In this document: piece by piece, positions 16,446 to 24,881 of the stretch
Layout of the letters: the number at the start of each line of letters is the position of its first letter
Numbering within the stretch: position 1 is the first letter of the stretch
Made by a program: the position numbers and the translations under genes
The notes under the pieces: generated by a model
What the model was told of the DNA's origin: nothing
The model's database searches: none
What the model saw: only the letters and a program-made list of their open reading frames with translations
Origin: Hyphomicrobiales bacterium
GTDB taxonomy: Bacteria; Pseudomonadota; Alphaproteobacteria; Rhizobiales; NORP267
Direction of reading: 5' to 3'
Length of the DNA: 46,234 nt
NCBI GenBank assembly: GCA_021775855.1
Contig: JAJFGZ010000028.1
Coordinates: 1 to 46,234 of the forward strand

Positions 16446-17129
16446 TCAATCGGGTTTACCGAATTGGCAGACCTGGATCGCTTCAAACCCGATCTCCGCC
16501 CGGTCGCAGTCCAGGATCGACTGGTCCCGCAGCTCGAATCCTGCCTGCACGAACCTATCGACCAGATTTTCCGGTGTCGGCTCGTCCCGATTGTCGAACC
16601 GATAGATCAGCTTTTTGCGGGTTTCCTCCGCGTTGCGGTGCGGACCGTGCCAGGTCAGTTTCAGGAGTTGCCCGCCCGGTTTGAGGGCACGGAACATGAT
16701 CTGTAAAAGATCGTCGAACTGTCGGCCTTCAAAGGTTGCAAAAAAGCCGACCCCGAGGATGCTGTCGAAACGGTCGGCAAAGGTGTCGCGGTAATCAAAG
16801 ATATCGCCGCAGATTTTTTCGATATTCGTATCGCGCGCGTTGGCCCCGGCTTTCATCGAGGTGAGATGCGGGTTGTCGCTTCTCGCCATGAAATCAAACG
16901 AGGCCTGGTTCAGATCGAAACCAACATAGTTTTGCGGCGGCGTCGAAAATTCGGCGAGATTGTCATACAGCATCGGCCCGCACCCAACATTGAGAACGCT
17001 GTCGCCGTCGATTTTGCTCATCGCAGACAGCCAAAACCGGGCAACATCGGGGTATGTCTGGTTCTTGCGCTGAACGCTTTCGTAATAATCCTCGATATAA
17101 TTGTAAGGCGCCTGGATATGATTGTTCAT
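16446..17129 (-). CDS. SAM-dependent methyltransferase coupled to the nicotianamine-synthase-like genes
   Basis: A 227-residue protein starting MNNHIQAPYNYIEDYYESVQ. The SAM motif is VLNVGCGPMLYDNLAEF near residue 45, followed by NYVGFDLNQASFDFMARSDN, ICGDIFDYRDTFADRFDSIL and LKPGGQLLKLTWHGPHRNAE. The GCGP motif and the N-terminal Tyr-rich helix resemble NNMT/PNMT-like small-amine methyltransferases, though this is only a pattern resemblance. The start lies 4 bp after the stop of the second nicotianamine-synthase-like gene, so the three genes are almost certainly co-translated. A role in N- or O-methylating the oligo-aminobutanoyl product is a reasonable inference. Confidence 0.85.
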   Translation of the reverse strand: MNNHIQAPYNYIEDYYESVQRKNQTYPDVARFWLSAMSKIDGDSVLNVGCGPMLYDNLAEFSTPPQNYVGFDLNQASFDFMARSDNPHLTSMKAGANARDTNIEKICGDIFDYRDTFADRFDSILGVGFFATFEGRQFDDLLQIMFRALKPGGQLLKLTWHGPHRNAEETRKKLIYRFDNRDEPTPENLVDRFVQAGFELRDQSILDCDRAEIGFEAIQVCQFGKPD

Positions 17130-17133
17130 CGCA

Positions 17134-18039
17134 CTAATCGCCCTTCCGGATGATCAGGAAGGACGAGCGATACGGCAGGTCAGGCCCGGTTTCGGGGTCG
17201 AGCCGCTCGATGTCCAGTGAGGGGACGCGCGTCACATCCATCGGCGGGTAAAACAACCGGCCAAGCCCGTAAGGGTCGCGCAGCATCAGCGGCGTATCGG
17301 CTTCGGCCCGGTCCATCAGGCGCGATACCACTTCGTCCTTAGCGGCATGGTCCACGTCCTCGACGCTGACACCGAGCAGGACGCTGCCAAATACCGCGTC
17401 AAATTCCGTCATCACCGCCATCTCGTCGACATCTACGCAGACGGTCTCGATCTGATCCTTGTGTTCGGTCATGTCGATCAGCCGGGTGCCGAGGTCGAAG
17501 GCCATCGGGTCGCGCTCGATACAGGTCACGCGGCAATCGAGTTCGGCGGCGACCGCAAGCGACGTGAGCGGCAGCGGACCCGAGCCGATGACGGCGACAT
17601 TCCGGCAATCGGCAAGTACCTCGCGGACAGCGGGGGTCAGCGTCCAGTAAGATTGTTGCCTGGTCATCCGGGTAAGCGCGGCGCCGGGGTCCTTGCCGTC
17701 TAAAATCGCCGCCGCTTCGTCGATTTCCTTGTCGAGTTCGTAACAGGCGCGAAGCCGGTGCAGCCGGGCCTCGATGTCGCGGATGCGGGGGTCGTCCAAC
17801 ACGCTCGCGCATAGATCGCCTTTCACCCCGCGCACAAAGTGATCAAGCTCGGCATAGATTGGCTCAATCACCCGGTACCAGGGTGAAATTGTATCGCCGG
17901 ACGCGGCATCGACCAGGTAGGTTGATCCGTTGACCTCGCCAGGCCCTGTTGCCTTGGCGGCGCGCAAGCCATCGAGACGGTTTGCATAGAAAGCCAGAGC
18001 ACCGCACAGCTCCGAGATATTTTCGAGGTTATCGCTCAT
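17134..18039 (-). CDS. nicotianamine synthase-like aminobutanoyltransferase, paralogue B
   Basis: A 301-residue protein. The central NVAVIGSGPLPLTSLAVAAE (GSGPLPLTS at residues 152-160) is the signature of nicotianamine synthases and of the bacterial relative CntL, which move the 3-amino-3-carboxypropyl group of SAM instead of the methyl. The helical N-terminal part has YAELDHF (62-68), VLDDP (80-84) and LRACYELDKE with Tyr100-Glu101. The same landmarks occur about 20 residues earlier in the adjacent paralogue. The C-terminus has LMLRDPYGLGRLFYPPMDV, like the plant LMLRSAHG-ARAFLYP segment. Start and upstream stop overlap as ATGA. It probably acts in the cytoplasm on SAM to build an opine-like chelator; the acceptor is unknown. 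A Tyr/Glu pair may match the catalytic Glu of archaeal NAS, but alignment is needed. Confidence 0.85.
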   Translation of the reverse strand: MSDNLENISELCGALAFYANRLDGLRAAKATGPGEVNGSTYLVDAASGDTISPWYRVIEPIYAELDHFVRGVKGDLCASVLDDPRIRDIEARLHRLRACYELDKEIDEAAAILDGKDPGAALTRMTRQQSYWTLTPAVREVLADCRNVAVIGSGPLPLTSLAVAAELDCRVTCIERDPMAFDLGTRLIDMTEHKDQIETVCVDVDEMAVMTEFDAVFGSVLLGVSVEDVDHAAKDEVVSRLMDRAEADTPLMLRDPYGLGRLFYPPMDVTRVPSLDIERLDPETGPDLPYRSSFLIIRKGD

Positions 18040-18866
18040 GATCGTGGGCTTGATCTGTCAAGCATGATCATGGTGAAGCTCTCGTGTGGCGGGTCGGACA
18101 GTTCGGTATGCGGCGCATCACCGAACCGGCTAGGCTCTATTGACGGGTATATCACCCGCCCCGATCCGACCGCGGTGCGGAATGTGAGCAGGGTTGAATT
18201 CGGGACCCAGCGCAGGAAATGCTCGACGATCCTGTTCTTGTCGGTATCGCTGGTGCCAACCACCAGGCCAACCATGACGCAATCGAAATTGTCATAGTCG
18301 GTTACTTCAAGCGCGTCGGCGGTGATCATATTCAACCGATCGAGCCCGAAGACCTTGGCAACCTCTATCGCATGTTTGGATGCGTCGGCGCTGCGCTCTA
18401 GGCAGGTCACCGCCACCGCAGGGTCTTCGGCCATGTAGGACAATGGCGATATGGGGAACGGACCCGAGCCGACAAACAGCATCCGTTTGGGCTTGTAGGG
18501 GACGAGCGCCTGCATTTCGAAATGCGTCGCCTGGCTGTACCATTCGGCGCTGCGAAACGCGCGCGCCGGGGCACGGTTATGGGCTTTGATAATCTCTTTT
18601 GCGAGCACATATTCGCGCTGGTATTCATAATCGGCACGGACCGAATGTACGTCTTCGCGCATCGCAACAAAGACCGGGTCATCGAGAACGGAGTCGATTT
18701 CCCCCGGATCAGAATGGGCGAGGATATGGTCGAGTTCGGTAAATATCTGCTCGCGGCCCGTATACGATTGCTCGTCGACGGCGTCAGCACAAAGCGCAAC
18801 CGCGCGCCCGACTTTTTCCGCCGCAGGCCCGCAATCGTGTTTGGTTTTCGATCCCTGTTTAAGCAT
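18036..18866 (-). CDS. nicotianamine synthase-like aminobutanoyltransferase, paralogue A
   Basis: A 276-residue protein, close to the length of archaeal NAS and staphylococcal CntL. RMLFVGSGPFPISPLSYMAE (GSGPFPIS at residues 133-140) is the nicotianamine-synthase SAM signature. The N-terminal helices carry FTELDHI (42-48), VLDDP (60-64) and SVRADYEYQREYVLAKEIIK with Tyr80-Glu81. The C-terminal LLTFRTAVGSGRVIYPSIEP corresponds to the Arg-rich segment that is LMLR-GARxFLYP in plant enzymes. It is the first clear gene of the train, and its stop overlaps the start of paralogue B by 4 bp, suggesting equal expression and perhaps a heteromer or two sequential transfers. The family assignment is strong; the product is inferred. 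Confidence 0.85.
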   Translation of the reverse strand: MLKQGSKTKHDCGPAAEKVGRAVALCADAVDEQSYTGREQIFTELDHILAHSDPGEIDSVLDDPVFVAMREDVHSVRADYEYQREYVLAKEIIKAHNRAPARAFRSAEWYSQATHFEMQALVPYKPKRMLFVGSGPFPISPLSYMAEDPAVAVTCLERSADASKHAIEVAKVFGLDRLNMITADALEVTDYDNFDCVMVGLVVGTSDTDKNRIVEHFLRWVPNSTLLTFRTAVGSGRVIYPSIEPSRFGDAPHTELSDPPHESFTMIMLDRSSPRS

Positions 18867-18898
18867 TCAGTGGACGTCCAATTCTTCCCGTGCCGGTA

Positions 18899-19214
18899 CT
18901 AGTTAGAGTTGAAAAGGGTGAAGTCAAGAAATCCTCCGTGATCTGAGCGATCAGTTTCCATCAACTCATTACACGCCCGCTTGATCGGTCCGTTATCGGA
19001 CCGGATGTCGCCGGGTGGATGCCAGGCAGGGTCGGAATTGTGTCCTTGGGAAATCGTGTCCCATGCAGCCTCTTCGAAGATGGGAGTGCAAATCCTTGCT
19101 AGCCTGTGTGCCCACCGACTTGCCAAAATTCGCTGGCTTTGTCGATACGCGTTTCCGCTCGCTCCGGATTTCCAGAATTTTTGCCCGTGAGGCCGGCACG
19201 TCGAATTGGCCCAT
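18899..19214 (-). pseudogene. possible small gene split by a frameshift, upstream of the NAS-like operon
   Basis: An ATG at 19214 sits behind a strong GGGGGGAAG and opens a frame (MGQFDVPASRAKILEIRSER) that ends near 18993. A second frame, open through 19126, has protein-like sequence (ARICTPIFEEAAWDTISQG, then HPPGDIRSDNGPIKRACNEL) and ends at a TAG 33 bp before paralogue A. Joined by one frameshift around 19125-19165 they would give a protein of roughly 105 residues. No family is recognised. It could be a damaged leader gene of the operon or just non-coding DNA. The 416-bp gap 18867-19282 also holds the hairpin CGGTCCG/CGGACCG (18986-19003). Confidence 0.25.
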
Positions 19215-19282
19215 TGTCGCTTCCCCCCAAAATGAAGGTTAGCGCAATGGGCCGGATATGCGAAATATTACTGTGACGGCGT

Positions 19283-20158
19283 TCAACTCACCGTTTCGAG
19301 TTTGTCCTGGGTCTTGGTATCGAAATCGCTTGCGTCGTGGCGCTCATGAAGCTGGTCCTCCAATTCTCCGAAGGATCGGTTGACCATGCGTCCGCGTTTG
19401 ACGGCTTCTCGTTTGCCTATTTCATCGGTCCAGCGGACCAGGTTCTTGTATGATTGTGTGTCCAGAAACTCGGCCGCGTCGTAGACTCTGCCGGTAACCA
19501 ACACGCCGTACCAGGGCCAAATAGCGATGTCGGCGATCGTATATTCGTCTCCACACATATAGCGATTGTCTGCCAGATGACGATCAAGGACGTCCAGCTG
19601 ACGCTTTACTTCCATGGCAAAACGGTCGATGGCATATTCGATTTTGAACGGGGCGTAGGCGTAGAAATGGCCAAACCCGCCGCCAAGATACGGCGCGCTG
19701 CCCATTTGCCAGAAAAGCCACGACAGGCATTCGGTGCGGGATGGCAGGTCCTTTGGCAGGAAGGCGTCGAATTTCTCCGCCAGATAAAGCAGGATCGCGC
19801 CCGATTCAAATACCCGCGTCGGGGTCGGTGTGCTGTGATCCATCAAGGCCGGGATTTTGGAATTCGGGTTGATGTCCACAAACCCGCTGCCAAACTGTTC
19901 GCCCTCGTTGATATCAATCAGGTAGGCGTCGTACTCGGCGCCGCTATGCCCGAGAGCCAGAAGCTCTTCCAGCATGATCGTGATTTTTACGCCATTGGGC
20001 GTGGCGAGCGAATGGAGTTGCAATGGGTGTTTGCCGACCGGCAGCTTCTTGTCGTGGGTCGACCCTGCAATCGGACGGTTGATATTGGCAAAAGCGCCAC
20101 CGCTCTCGGATTCCCATTTCCAGACTTTCGGGGGTGTATAGGATGATGTGTCGTTCAT
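19283..20158 (-). CDS. yghU: YghU-type glutathione S-transferase / disulfide-bond oxidoreductase
   Basis: A 291-residue protein that follows E. coli YghU closely from end to end: YTPPKVWKWESESGGAFANI, NRPIAGSTHDKKLPVGKHPL, then the thioredoxin-fold active segment LATPNGVKITIMLEELLALG, NPNSKIPALMDHSTPTPTRV, FESGAILLYLAEKFDAFLPK and the C-terminal domain LGGGFGHFYAYAPFKIEYAI. Nu-class GSTs of this type bind two glutathiones, have disulfide-reductase activity and act in the cytoplasm. AAGGAG precedes the ATG at 20158. It is divergent from the aldolase gene. The 401-bp gap 20159-20559 shows no further gene or convincing regulatory site. Confidence 0.95.
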   Translation of the reverse strand: MNDTSSYTPPKVWKWESESGGAFANINRPIAGSTHDKKLPVGKHPLQLHSLATPNGVKITIMLEELLALGHSGAEYDAYLIDINEGEQFGSGFVDINPNSKIPALMDHSTPTPTRVFESGAILLYLAEKFDAFLPKDLPSRTECLSWLFWQMGSAPYLGGGFGHFYAYAPFKIEYAIDRFAMEVKRQLDVLDRHLADNRYMCGDEYTIADIAIWPWYGVLVTGRVYDAAEFLDTQSYKNLVRWTDEIGKREAVKRGRMVNRSFGELEDQLHERHDASDFDTKTQDKLETVS

Positions 20159-20559
20159 GTAACGAACTCCTTTATGTATAAGATTTGAGACACATTTACC
20201 CCATCAGGCAAATTCGTGCACGGCATCATTTTTGAAAGATAAACAAATTTCCGTCACCTGCCCCGGCATCGGCTGTCCATGATATTGTTGTGTCCACCGC
20301 GACCCTGTTTGAAAACAGCCAGGCCTGCTATAGTTTGGGATTGAAAATAGTGGGAAGGAAAAAGGGAGTCCGGGAATTTTCGTTATCCCACCGCTCTCCT
20401 CCTTGCTGGTCGCCTAAACTGTTTGCGTCGATGGCGACAACAATTCGGGTGCCAGCTCGAGTGACAAGCAGCCGTTGCCGCATTTTTATTGGTGGGCGGG
20501 GTCTGCCAGAAACTATGATAATTTTATTCGGGAAACACCCCGTAGAGAAAGATATTCAA

Positions 20560-21306
20560 ATGTCGGGTAACCAAAATCAGATAGATGAAACGGCAACGCG
20601 GGTCGATCTCGCCGCAGCGTTTCGGCTGGCGGATCATTTCGACTGGAACGAATCCGTCGCCAACCATTTCAGCGCAACGATCAGCCCCGACGGCAAGACC
20701 TTCCTGCTGAACCCGTGCTGGCAACATTTTTCAACGATCAAGGCGAGCGACTTGTTGCGCCTCGATGCCGACGATGCCGGCGCGATGGAGGGCGACAACG
20801 CGCCGGACCCGTCGGCATGGTGCATCCACGGCGCGGTCCATGCCGCACTCCCGAATGCGCGCGTATTGCTGCATTGCCATTCCCCCTATGCAACGGCCTT
20901 GTGCGGCCTCAAAGACCCGTCCATCAAGCCGATCGATCAGAATACGGCGCGGTACTATAACCGGGTCGCGGTCGATCTCGAATTCGGCGGGATTGCTGAT
21001 GAAGCCGCCGAAGGCATTCGGATCGCCAGAGCGTTTGGCAACCATTCGATCATGCTGATGGGAAACCATGGTGTCTCGGTTGTTGGTGAAACAGTGGCTG
21101 ATGCGTTTGATTCGCTCTACTACCTTGAGCGCTCGGCGCGCACCATGGTCCTTGCCTATTCAACCGGACAGGAGCTCAACATTATGCCCAACGATCTGGC
21201 TGAAAAAACCGCCGGGGATTGGGATAGCTATCGCGGCATGGGGGTCGCCCATTTCGAGCATCTCAAAGGAATGCTGGACCGGGCCGATCCTTCTTACCGG
21301 GATTAA
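20560..21306 (+). CDS. class II aldolase/adducin-family protein
   Basis: A 248-residue zinc-dependent aldolase fold. FDWNESVANHFSATIS near residue 27 is the usual N-terminal signature, LLNPCWQHFSTIKASDLLRL follows, VLLHCHSPYATALCGLKDP supplies two metal-binding His residues near 105, and SIMLMGNHGVSVVGETVADA supplies the third near 170. Family members cleave sugar phosphates or decarboxylate keto acids; many, like this one, have no assigned substrate. ATG 20560 fits the family start, and about 90 in-frame codons upstream look non-coding. The 3' end overlaps the convergent alcohol dehydrogenase gene by 4 bp. Confidence 0.9.
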   Translation: MSGNQNQIDETATRVDLAAAFRLADHFDWNESVANHFSATISPDGKTFLLNPCWQHFSTIKASDLLRLDADDAGAMEGDNAPDPSAWCIHGAVHAALPNARVLLHCHSPYATALCGLKDPSIKPIDQNTARYYNRVAVDLEFGGIADEAAEGIRIARAFGNHSIMLMGNHGVSVVGETVADAFDSLYYLERSARTMVLAYSTGQELNIMPNDLAEKTAGDWDSYRGMGVAHFEHLKGMLDRADPSYRD

Positions 21307-22346
21307 AATTCGGTAATCATGGTGACCCCGGTTTCTGTGAAATCTCCCAGTTTTTCGAGTACCAGAGCGCCCTCGGCGAGGCCGACGCGATTTGTGATCA
21401 GCTTTTCGGGCAGGACCTTTTTTGTAGCCACCATGGCCATCATGTCTGGGAAGGTGTGTCCCGCCATGGCGTGACTACCGATAATTTCGAGTTCGTGTGC
21501 GATCACCCTGTCCATGGGGAGGGGTGGGTTATTTTCGCCGCCAAGCAGTAAGCCGGCCTGGATATGGCGGCCCTGCCGGCGCAGCGACAGGATCGAGTTG
21601 CGGCACGTCAACGGGCTCCCCAGCGCATCGACCGAGACGTGAGCGCCGCCGCCCGATAAATCCATCACGGCACTCGGTACGTCATTGGTTTTCGCACCGT
21701 TGATGGTATGCGCCGCACCGGCTTCGCGGGCAAACGCGAGTTTTTCGTCGTCGATATCGATAGCAATCACGTTCGCACCCATGGCGTCCGCGATGTGAAC
21801 CGCCGACAAGCCGACGCCGCCACAGGCATGGATCGCGACCCATTGCCCGGGCTTGACCCGGGCCTGTTGAGCGATCACCCGAAACGCAGTTGTGAAGCGG
21901 CACCCGAGGCTGCCACCAACTTCAAATGAGACGTCTTCCGGCAGTCCCACGAGATTTGCATCCGCGTAAGGCAGCGCCACATACTCTGCGAATGAGCCCC
22001 AGCCGGTAAAACCAGGCTGGTATTGATCGGGGCAAACCTGGTGCTGGCCGCCGAGGCAATATCCGCAATGCCCGCAGCCTGAGACCACCGGCACGATGAC
22101 GCGCATCCCGGGCGACCAGCGCCGCACGTCCGGCCCGATGGCTTCGATGATCCCGGCGCATTCGTGCCCTGGTATGTGGGGTAGGGACTTGATATCGGGG
22201 TCGTGCCCCATCCAGGCATGCCAGTCGCTGCGGCACACCCCGTTCGCCATAACTTTCATCACGACCCCGTCTGCAGGCGGCGTTGGATCGGGTACCGTCT
22301 CGACGCGGATGGGGCCTTCAAATTCATGGAACAGGGCGGCGCGCAT
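21303..22346 (-). CDS. zinc-dependent alcohol dehydrogenase (MDR family)
   Basis: A 347-residue enzyme with both zinc sites. The catalytic site has GVCRSDWHAW (Cys38 region) and PHIPGHECAGIIE (His-Glu), and the structural site has the four-Cys lobe GCGHCGYCLGGQHQVC near residues 90-106. The nucleotide fold is AIHACGGVGLSAVHIADAMG with an acidic VIAIDIDDEK, favouring NAD+. The IGSHAMAGHTFPDMMAMVAT segment near the C-terminus is shared with long-chain and aromatic alcohol dehydrogenases. It acts in the cytoplasm; the substrate is not predictable. It is convergent with the class II aldolase and 123 bp downstream of the flippase gene on the same strand. Confidence 0.92.
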   Translation of the reverse strand: MRAALFHEFEGPIRVETVPDPTPPADGVVMKVMANGVCRSDWHAWMGHDPDIKSLPHIPGHECAGIIEAIGPDVRRWSPGMRVIVPVVSGCGHCGYCLGGQHQVCPDQYQPGFTGWGSFAEYVALPYADANLVGLPEDVSFEVGGSLGCRFTTAFRVIAQQARVKPGQWVAIHACGGVGLSAVHIADAMGANVIAIDIDDEKLAFAREAGAAHTINGAKTNDVPSAVMDLSGGGAHVSVDALGSPLTCRNSILSLRRQGRHIQAGLLLGGENNPPLPMDRVIAHELEIIGSHAMAGHTFPDMMAMVATKKVLPEKLITNRVGLAEGALVLEKLGDFTETGVTMITEF

Positions 22347-22469
22347 GGGATTCTCCGGACGTGGCGGGAACGAATGCCTTCCTTAACCCATTGAAGAGGG
22401 GAATGTCACACCCGCGCAACTATGTCCCGTACCCGGGAATTTGGTTTGAAAACGTGCGGTTGCCCGGGA

Positions 22470-23813
22470 TCAGGCAGTCTTGCGCCGCCAGGATCCGAAA
22501 TAGGTCCGCAAGCCAATTTTGCGGTAGGCGATTGCCGCCGACCAAACCGACCAGACGGCAAAGACAAGGAGAACCGTCAACGCTGCACCTAGCAGACCGA
22601 ACCAGTAAATAAGCACCAGATTACCAACCACGAGCAGAGCAATACAGACTGCAAAGACCGGCAGACATGCCTTTTCATGGCCCGTGAGGACCAGAATCTG
22701 GGTCGCCGGACCGGCCAGCGCGCGCATCACCTGGGCCAACATCAGAACCACAAGGGCCTGATACCCGGCCACAAATTCGGGTCCGAAAAATCCAAGTAGT
22801 TCGCGCCCGAACATCACGACGAAGAGCGTTGAACCGACACTGCCGAGGATCGTCAAGGCGTTGGCCCGTGAAATTACCTCGCGGACCAATTTAACGTTTC
22901 CGGCATTCAGGGCATTCGCGGTATCGCGCAGGATCAACTGGTGGATCGCCTGGATGCCAAAAGCGACAAACAGGGAAATTTTCAGGCAGACCCCGAAAAT
23001 CCCGGTCTGGGCATCGTCCATGAATGCCTGAGCGACGACAATATCCAGGTCTGCAAAAACCCCGACAAACAGCGCCGCCAACACCATTGGCATCGCACGG
23101 CGGCGCCAATTGGACGCCAGCGCCTTGCGCGCGGCGCGTGTCTGACTGTCCGCACGGCTCTCATTTCCAGTTTTGGACAATAGCCGAACCATTTGCCAGA
23201 CCGCCAGCAAAGCCGCAATGACGACGTGACCACCGAGAACAGCTTCGATGCTCAACCGGTCCCATATGAACCAGGCAGCAAATACCAGGATAAGCAGCAG
23301 TAGCGGGCGCAGGAAAAGGTCCGGCAAAAATCCCAACCTGAACCGCTTGAGTGCGTTCGCCAGGGACCCGTTCAGCCTTAAAAGCGCGAATGCCGGAAGG
23401 GTCAGCGCAGCAAACTTCAAACTGAGCCGCGATCCCTCGGTAAGGCCAGGCAGGCCCCACGCCGCTGCAAGCAGGCCGGTGGCCAGAAGCGAGCAGAGCA
23501 ACGCCGTATCGATCCGCGCCTGCAACATGAAAGTTGCGAGCTTCTGTGCGTTATTTTCCTGTGCCGCTTCAGCCGCGATACGCGGCACCAACATGGGGTA
23601 TCCGAGCGTGCAGACAATCGCCAGAACCGCCGCGAGGCCAGTCGCGACAAAGAACAGCGCGATATCCTCGGCGCCTAGAAATTTTGCCAACAGGACTTGT
23701 GTCAAGATCCCGAACACCGCGCCAAACACCCGGGCGCTCACGACCATGCCTGACGATTTCAGGAGGGAAACCGGTGAAAACGATCCCGATTTTGTGCTCT
23801 CGATCGCGCTCAT
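22470..23813 (-). CDS. Wzx-like polysaccharide/lipid flippase (MVF/PST family)
   Basis: A 447-residue protein with about twelve to fourteen helices. The first helices (VVSARVFGAVFGILTQVLLA, then KFLGAEDIALFFVATGLAAV) and the later GYQALVVLMLAQVMRALAGP are typical of O-antigen translocases and related exporters. It would move a lipid-linked or amphiphilic product across the inner membrane. It is the last gene of the five-gene minus-strand unit with RraA, two ATP-grasp enzymes and an Ldh2 enzyme, 3 bp after the Ldh2 gene, so it probably exports what they make. No glycosyltransferase or Wzy polymerase is in the unit, so the cargo may not be a classical O-unit. Confidence 0.85.
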   Translation of the reverse strand: MSAIESTKSGSFSPVSLLKSSGMVVSARVFGAVFGILTQVLLAKFLGAEDIALFFVATGLAAVLAIVCTLGYPMLVPRIAAEAAQENNAQKLATFMLQARIDTALLCSLLATGLLAAAWGLPGLTEGSRLSLKFAALTLPAFALLRLNGSLANALKRFRLGFLPDLFLRPLLLLILVFAAWFIWDRLSIEAVLGGHVVIAALLAVWQMVRLLSKTGNESRADSQTRAARKALASNWRRRAMPMVLAALFVGVFADLDIVVAQAFMDDAQTGIFGVCLKISLFVAFGIQAIHQLILRDTANALNAGNVKLVREVISRANALTILGSVGSTLFVVMFGRELLGFFGPEFVAGYQALVVLMLAQVMRALAGPATQILVLTGHEKACLPVFAVCIALLVVGNLVLIYWFGLLGAALTVLLVFAVWSVWSAAIAYRKIGLRTYFGSWRRKTA

Positions 23814-23816
23814 GGC

Positions 23817-24881
23817 CTATGCTACCTGCCGGGTTTTTGCCCAGGGAACGGGGACATCGTGTTGCCGGCACAGGATCTCCACAACCTTCCGGGTGGTATC
23901 CCCGAGAGGGATGCCCGTCTCCAGGTTGCGATGATAATTGCGCCACCGGATTTCTCCGGGCAGCAAAATGTCGTTGGACGGATGCGAGCCCTTGATCGAG
24001 ACAATGAGGGCTTCGAATTTCGTGTAAAATTCGTCGGGGGTCATGAACCGTGATACGTCGATAGCGACCATGAAGTGACCGTTCTGTCCCGGCGCGGACA
24101 CATCGCTGTACATAGACGAAACACCATCGGCGACGCCAGCACCGGTCAAGACCCCGGCCAGGATTTCAACGAACAGGGACAATCCATAGCCCTTGGCCCC
24201 GGCAACCGGCAAAAGCGCACCATCGGCCACTTTGGTGGCGTCAGTGGTCGGTGCACCGTTTTGATCGATGGCGAACCCGTCCGGTAACGGCGTGTCATTC
24301 TCGATACATTCGCGGACCGTGGAACCCGCCAGCGCACTGGTTGCCATGTCAAACAACAGGTGTTCGCCGTTGCGGCGCGGGGCGCCAAAGGCCAGTGGGT
24401 TGGTTCCGAATATTGGCGACAAGCCGCCATGGGCCGTCACTTTCGGAAACGAATTGCTCAACACCAGACCGACCATGCCGGCATTGGCAATTTTGTTTAT
24501 AAAATAGGCGCCGGTCCCGAAAAAATTGCTGTTGCGCACGCCGACCATGCCGACGCCGCTTGTCCGGGCCAGCGATACCGCCCGTTCCGTCGCAAGGTTG
24601 GCAGCGTATTGGCCAAACCCGGCATCGGCATCTAGGATCGAGATGGTATCGGAGCGGTTCGAGAATTGTGGATCGCAGGGGCATTTCAAGCCACCCATTG
24701 CGACCCGCTCCAAATAGATGGGGAGGCGTAGCAGGCCGAAATTCTCGCGCCCGACCAATTCACTCCAGATCAGATTGTTGGCGACTTCGCAGGACTGTTT
24801 CTGGTCGACGCCTCCGGCGCGAAACAATGCGATACAAACATCGCGCAACGCGTCGCTGCCTGTGTAACGGGGTTTGTTCAT
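23817..24881 (-). CDS. malate/L-lactate dehydrogenase-family (Ldh2) NAD(P)-dependent oxidoreductase
   Basis: A 354-residue protein of the Ldh2/MDH2 fold, which is unrelated to the classical LDH. It has GVGMVGVRNSNFFGTGAYFI near residues 107-126, the nucleotide region FPKVTAHGGLSPIFGTNPLA, FDMATSALAGSTVRE, and LLPVAGAKGYGLSLFVEILA near residue 225. Relatives reduce 2-oxo acids, imines (delta1-piperideine-2-carboxylate) or ureidoglycolate. The stop of the upstream ATP-grasp gene overlaps its start by 4 bp. In this operon an imine or keto-acid reduction supplying an amino-acid-like building block to the ATP-grasp ligases is plausible. Confidence 0.9.
   Translation of the reverse strand: MNKPRYTGSDALRDVCIALFRAGGVDQKQSCEVANNLIWSELVGRENFGLLRLPIYLERVAMGGLKCPCDPQFSNRSDTISILDADAGFGQYAANLATERAVSLARTSGVGMVGVRNSNFFGTGAYFINKIANAGMVGLVLSNSFPKVTAHGGLSPIFGTNPLAFGAPRRNGEHLLFDMATSALAGSTVRECIENDTPLPDGFAIDQNGAPTTDATKVADGALLPVAGAKGYGLSLFVEILAGVLTGAGVADGVSSMYSDVSAPGQNGHFMVAIDVSRFMTPDEFYTKFEALIVSIKGSHPSNDILLPGEIRWRNYHRNLETGIPLGDTTRKVVEILCRQHDVPVPWAKTRQVA

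Noticed and set aside
18986-19003. CGGTCCG/CGGACCG hairpin before the NAS-like operon
   Set aside because: No U-run on either side and no match to a known riboswitch; recorded only within the upstream candidate gene entry.
19454-20146. 230-residue plus-strand frame opposite the YghU gene
   Set aside because: Shadow of the conserved minus-strand gene; composition follows codon complement and shows no family.
20290-20559. In-frame N-terminal extension of the class II aldolase
   Set aside because: Low-complexity basic sequence without family similarity; the conserved aldolase start fits ATG 20560.
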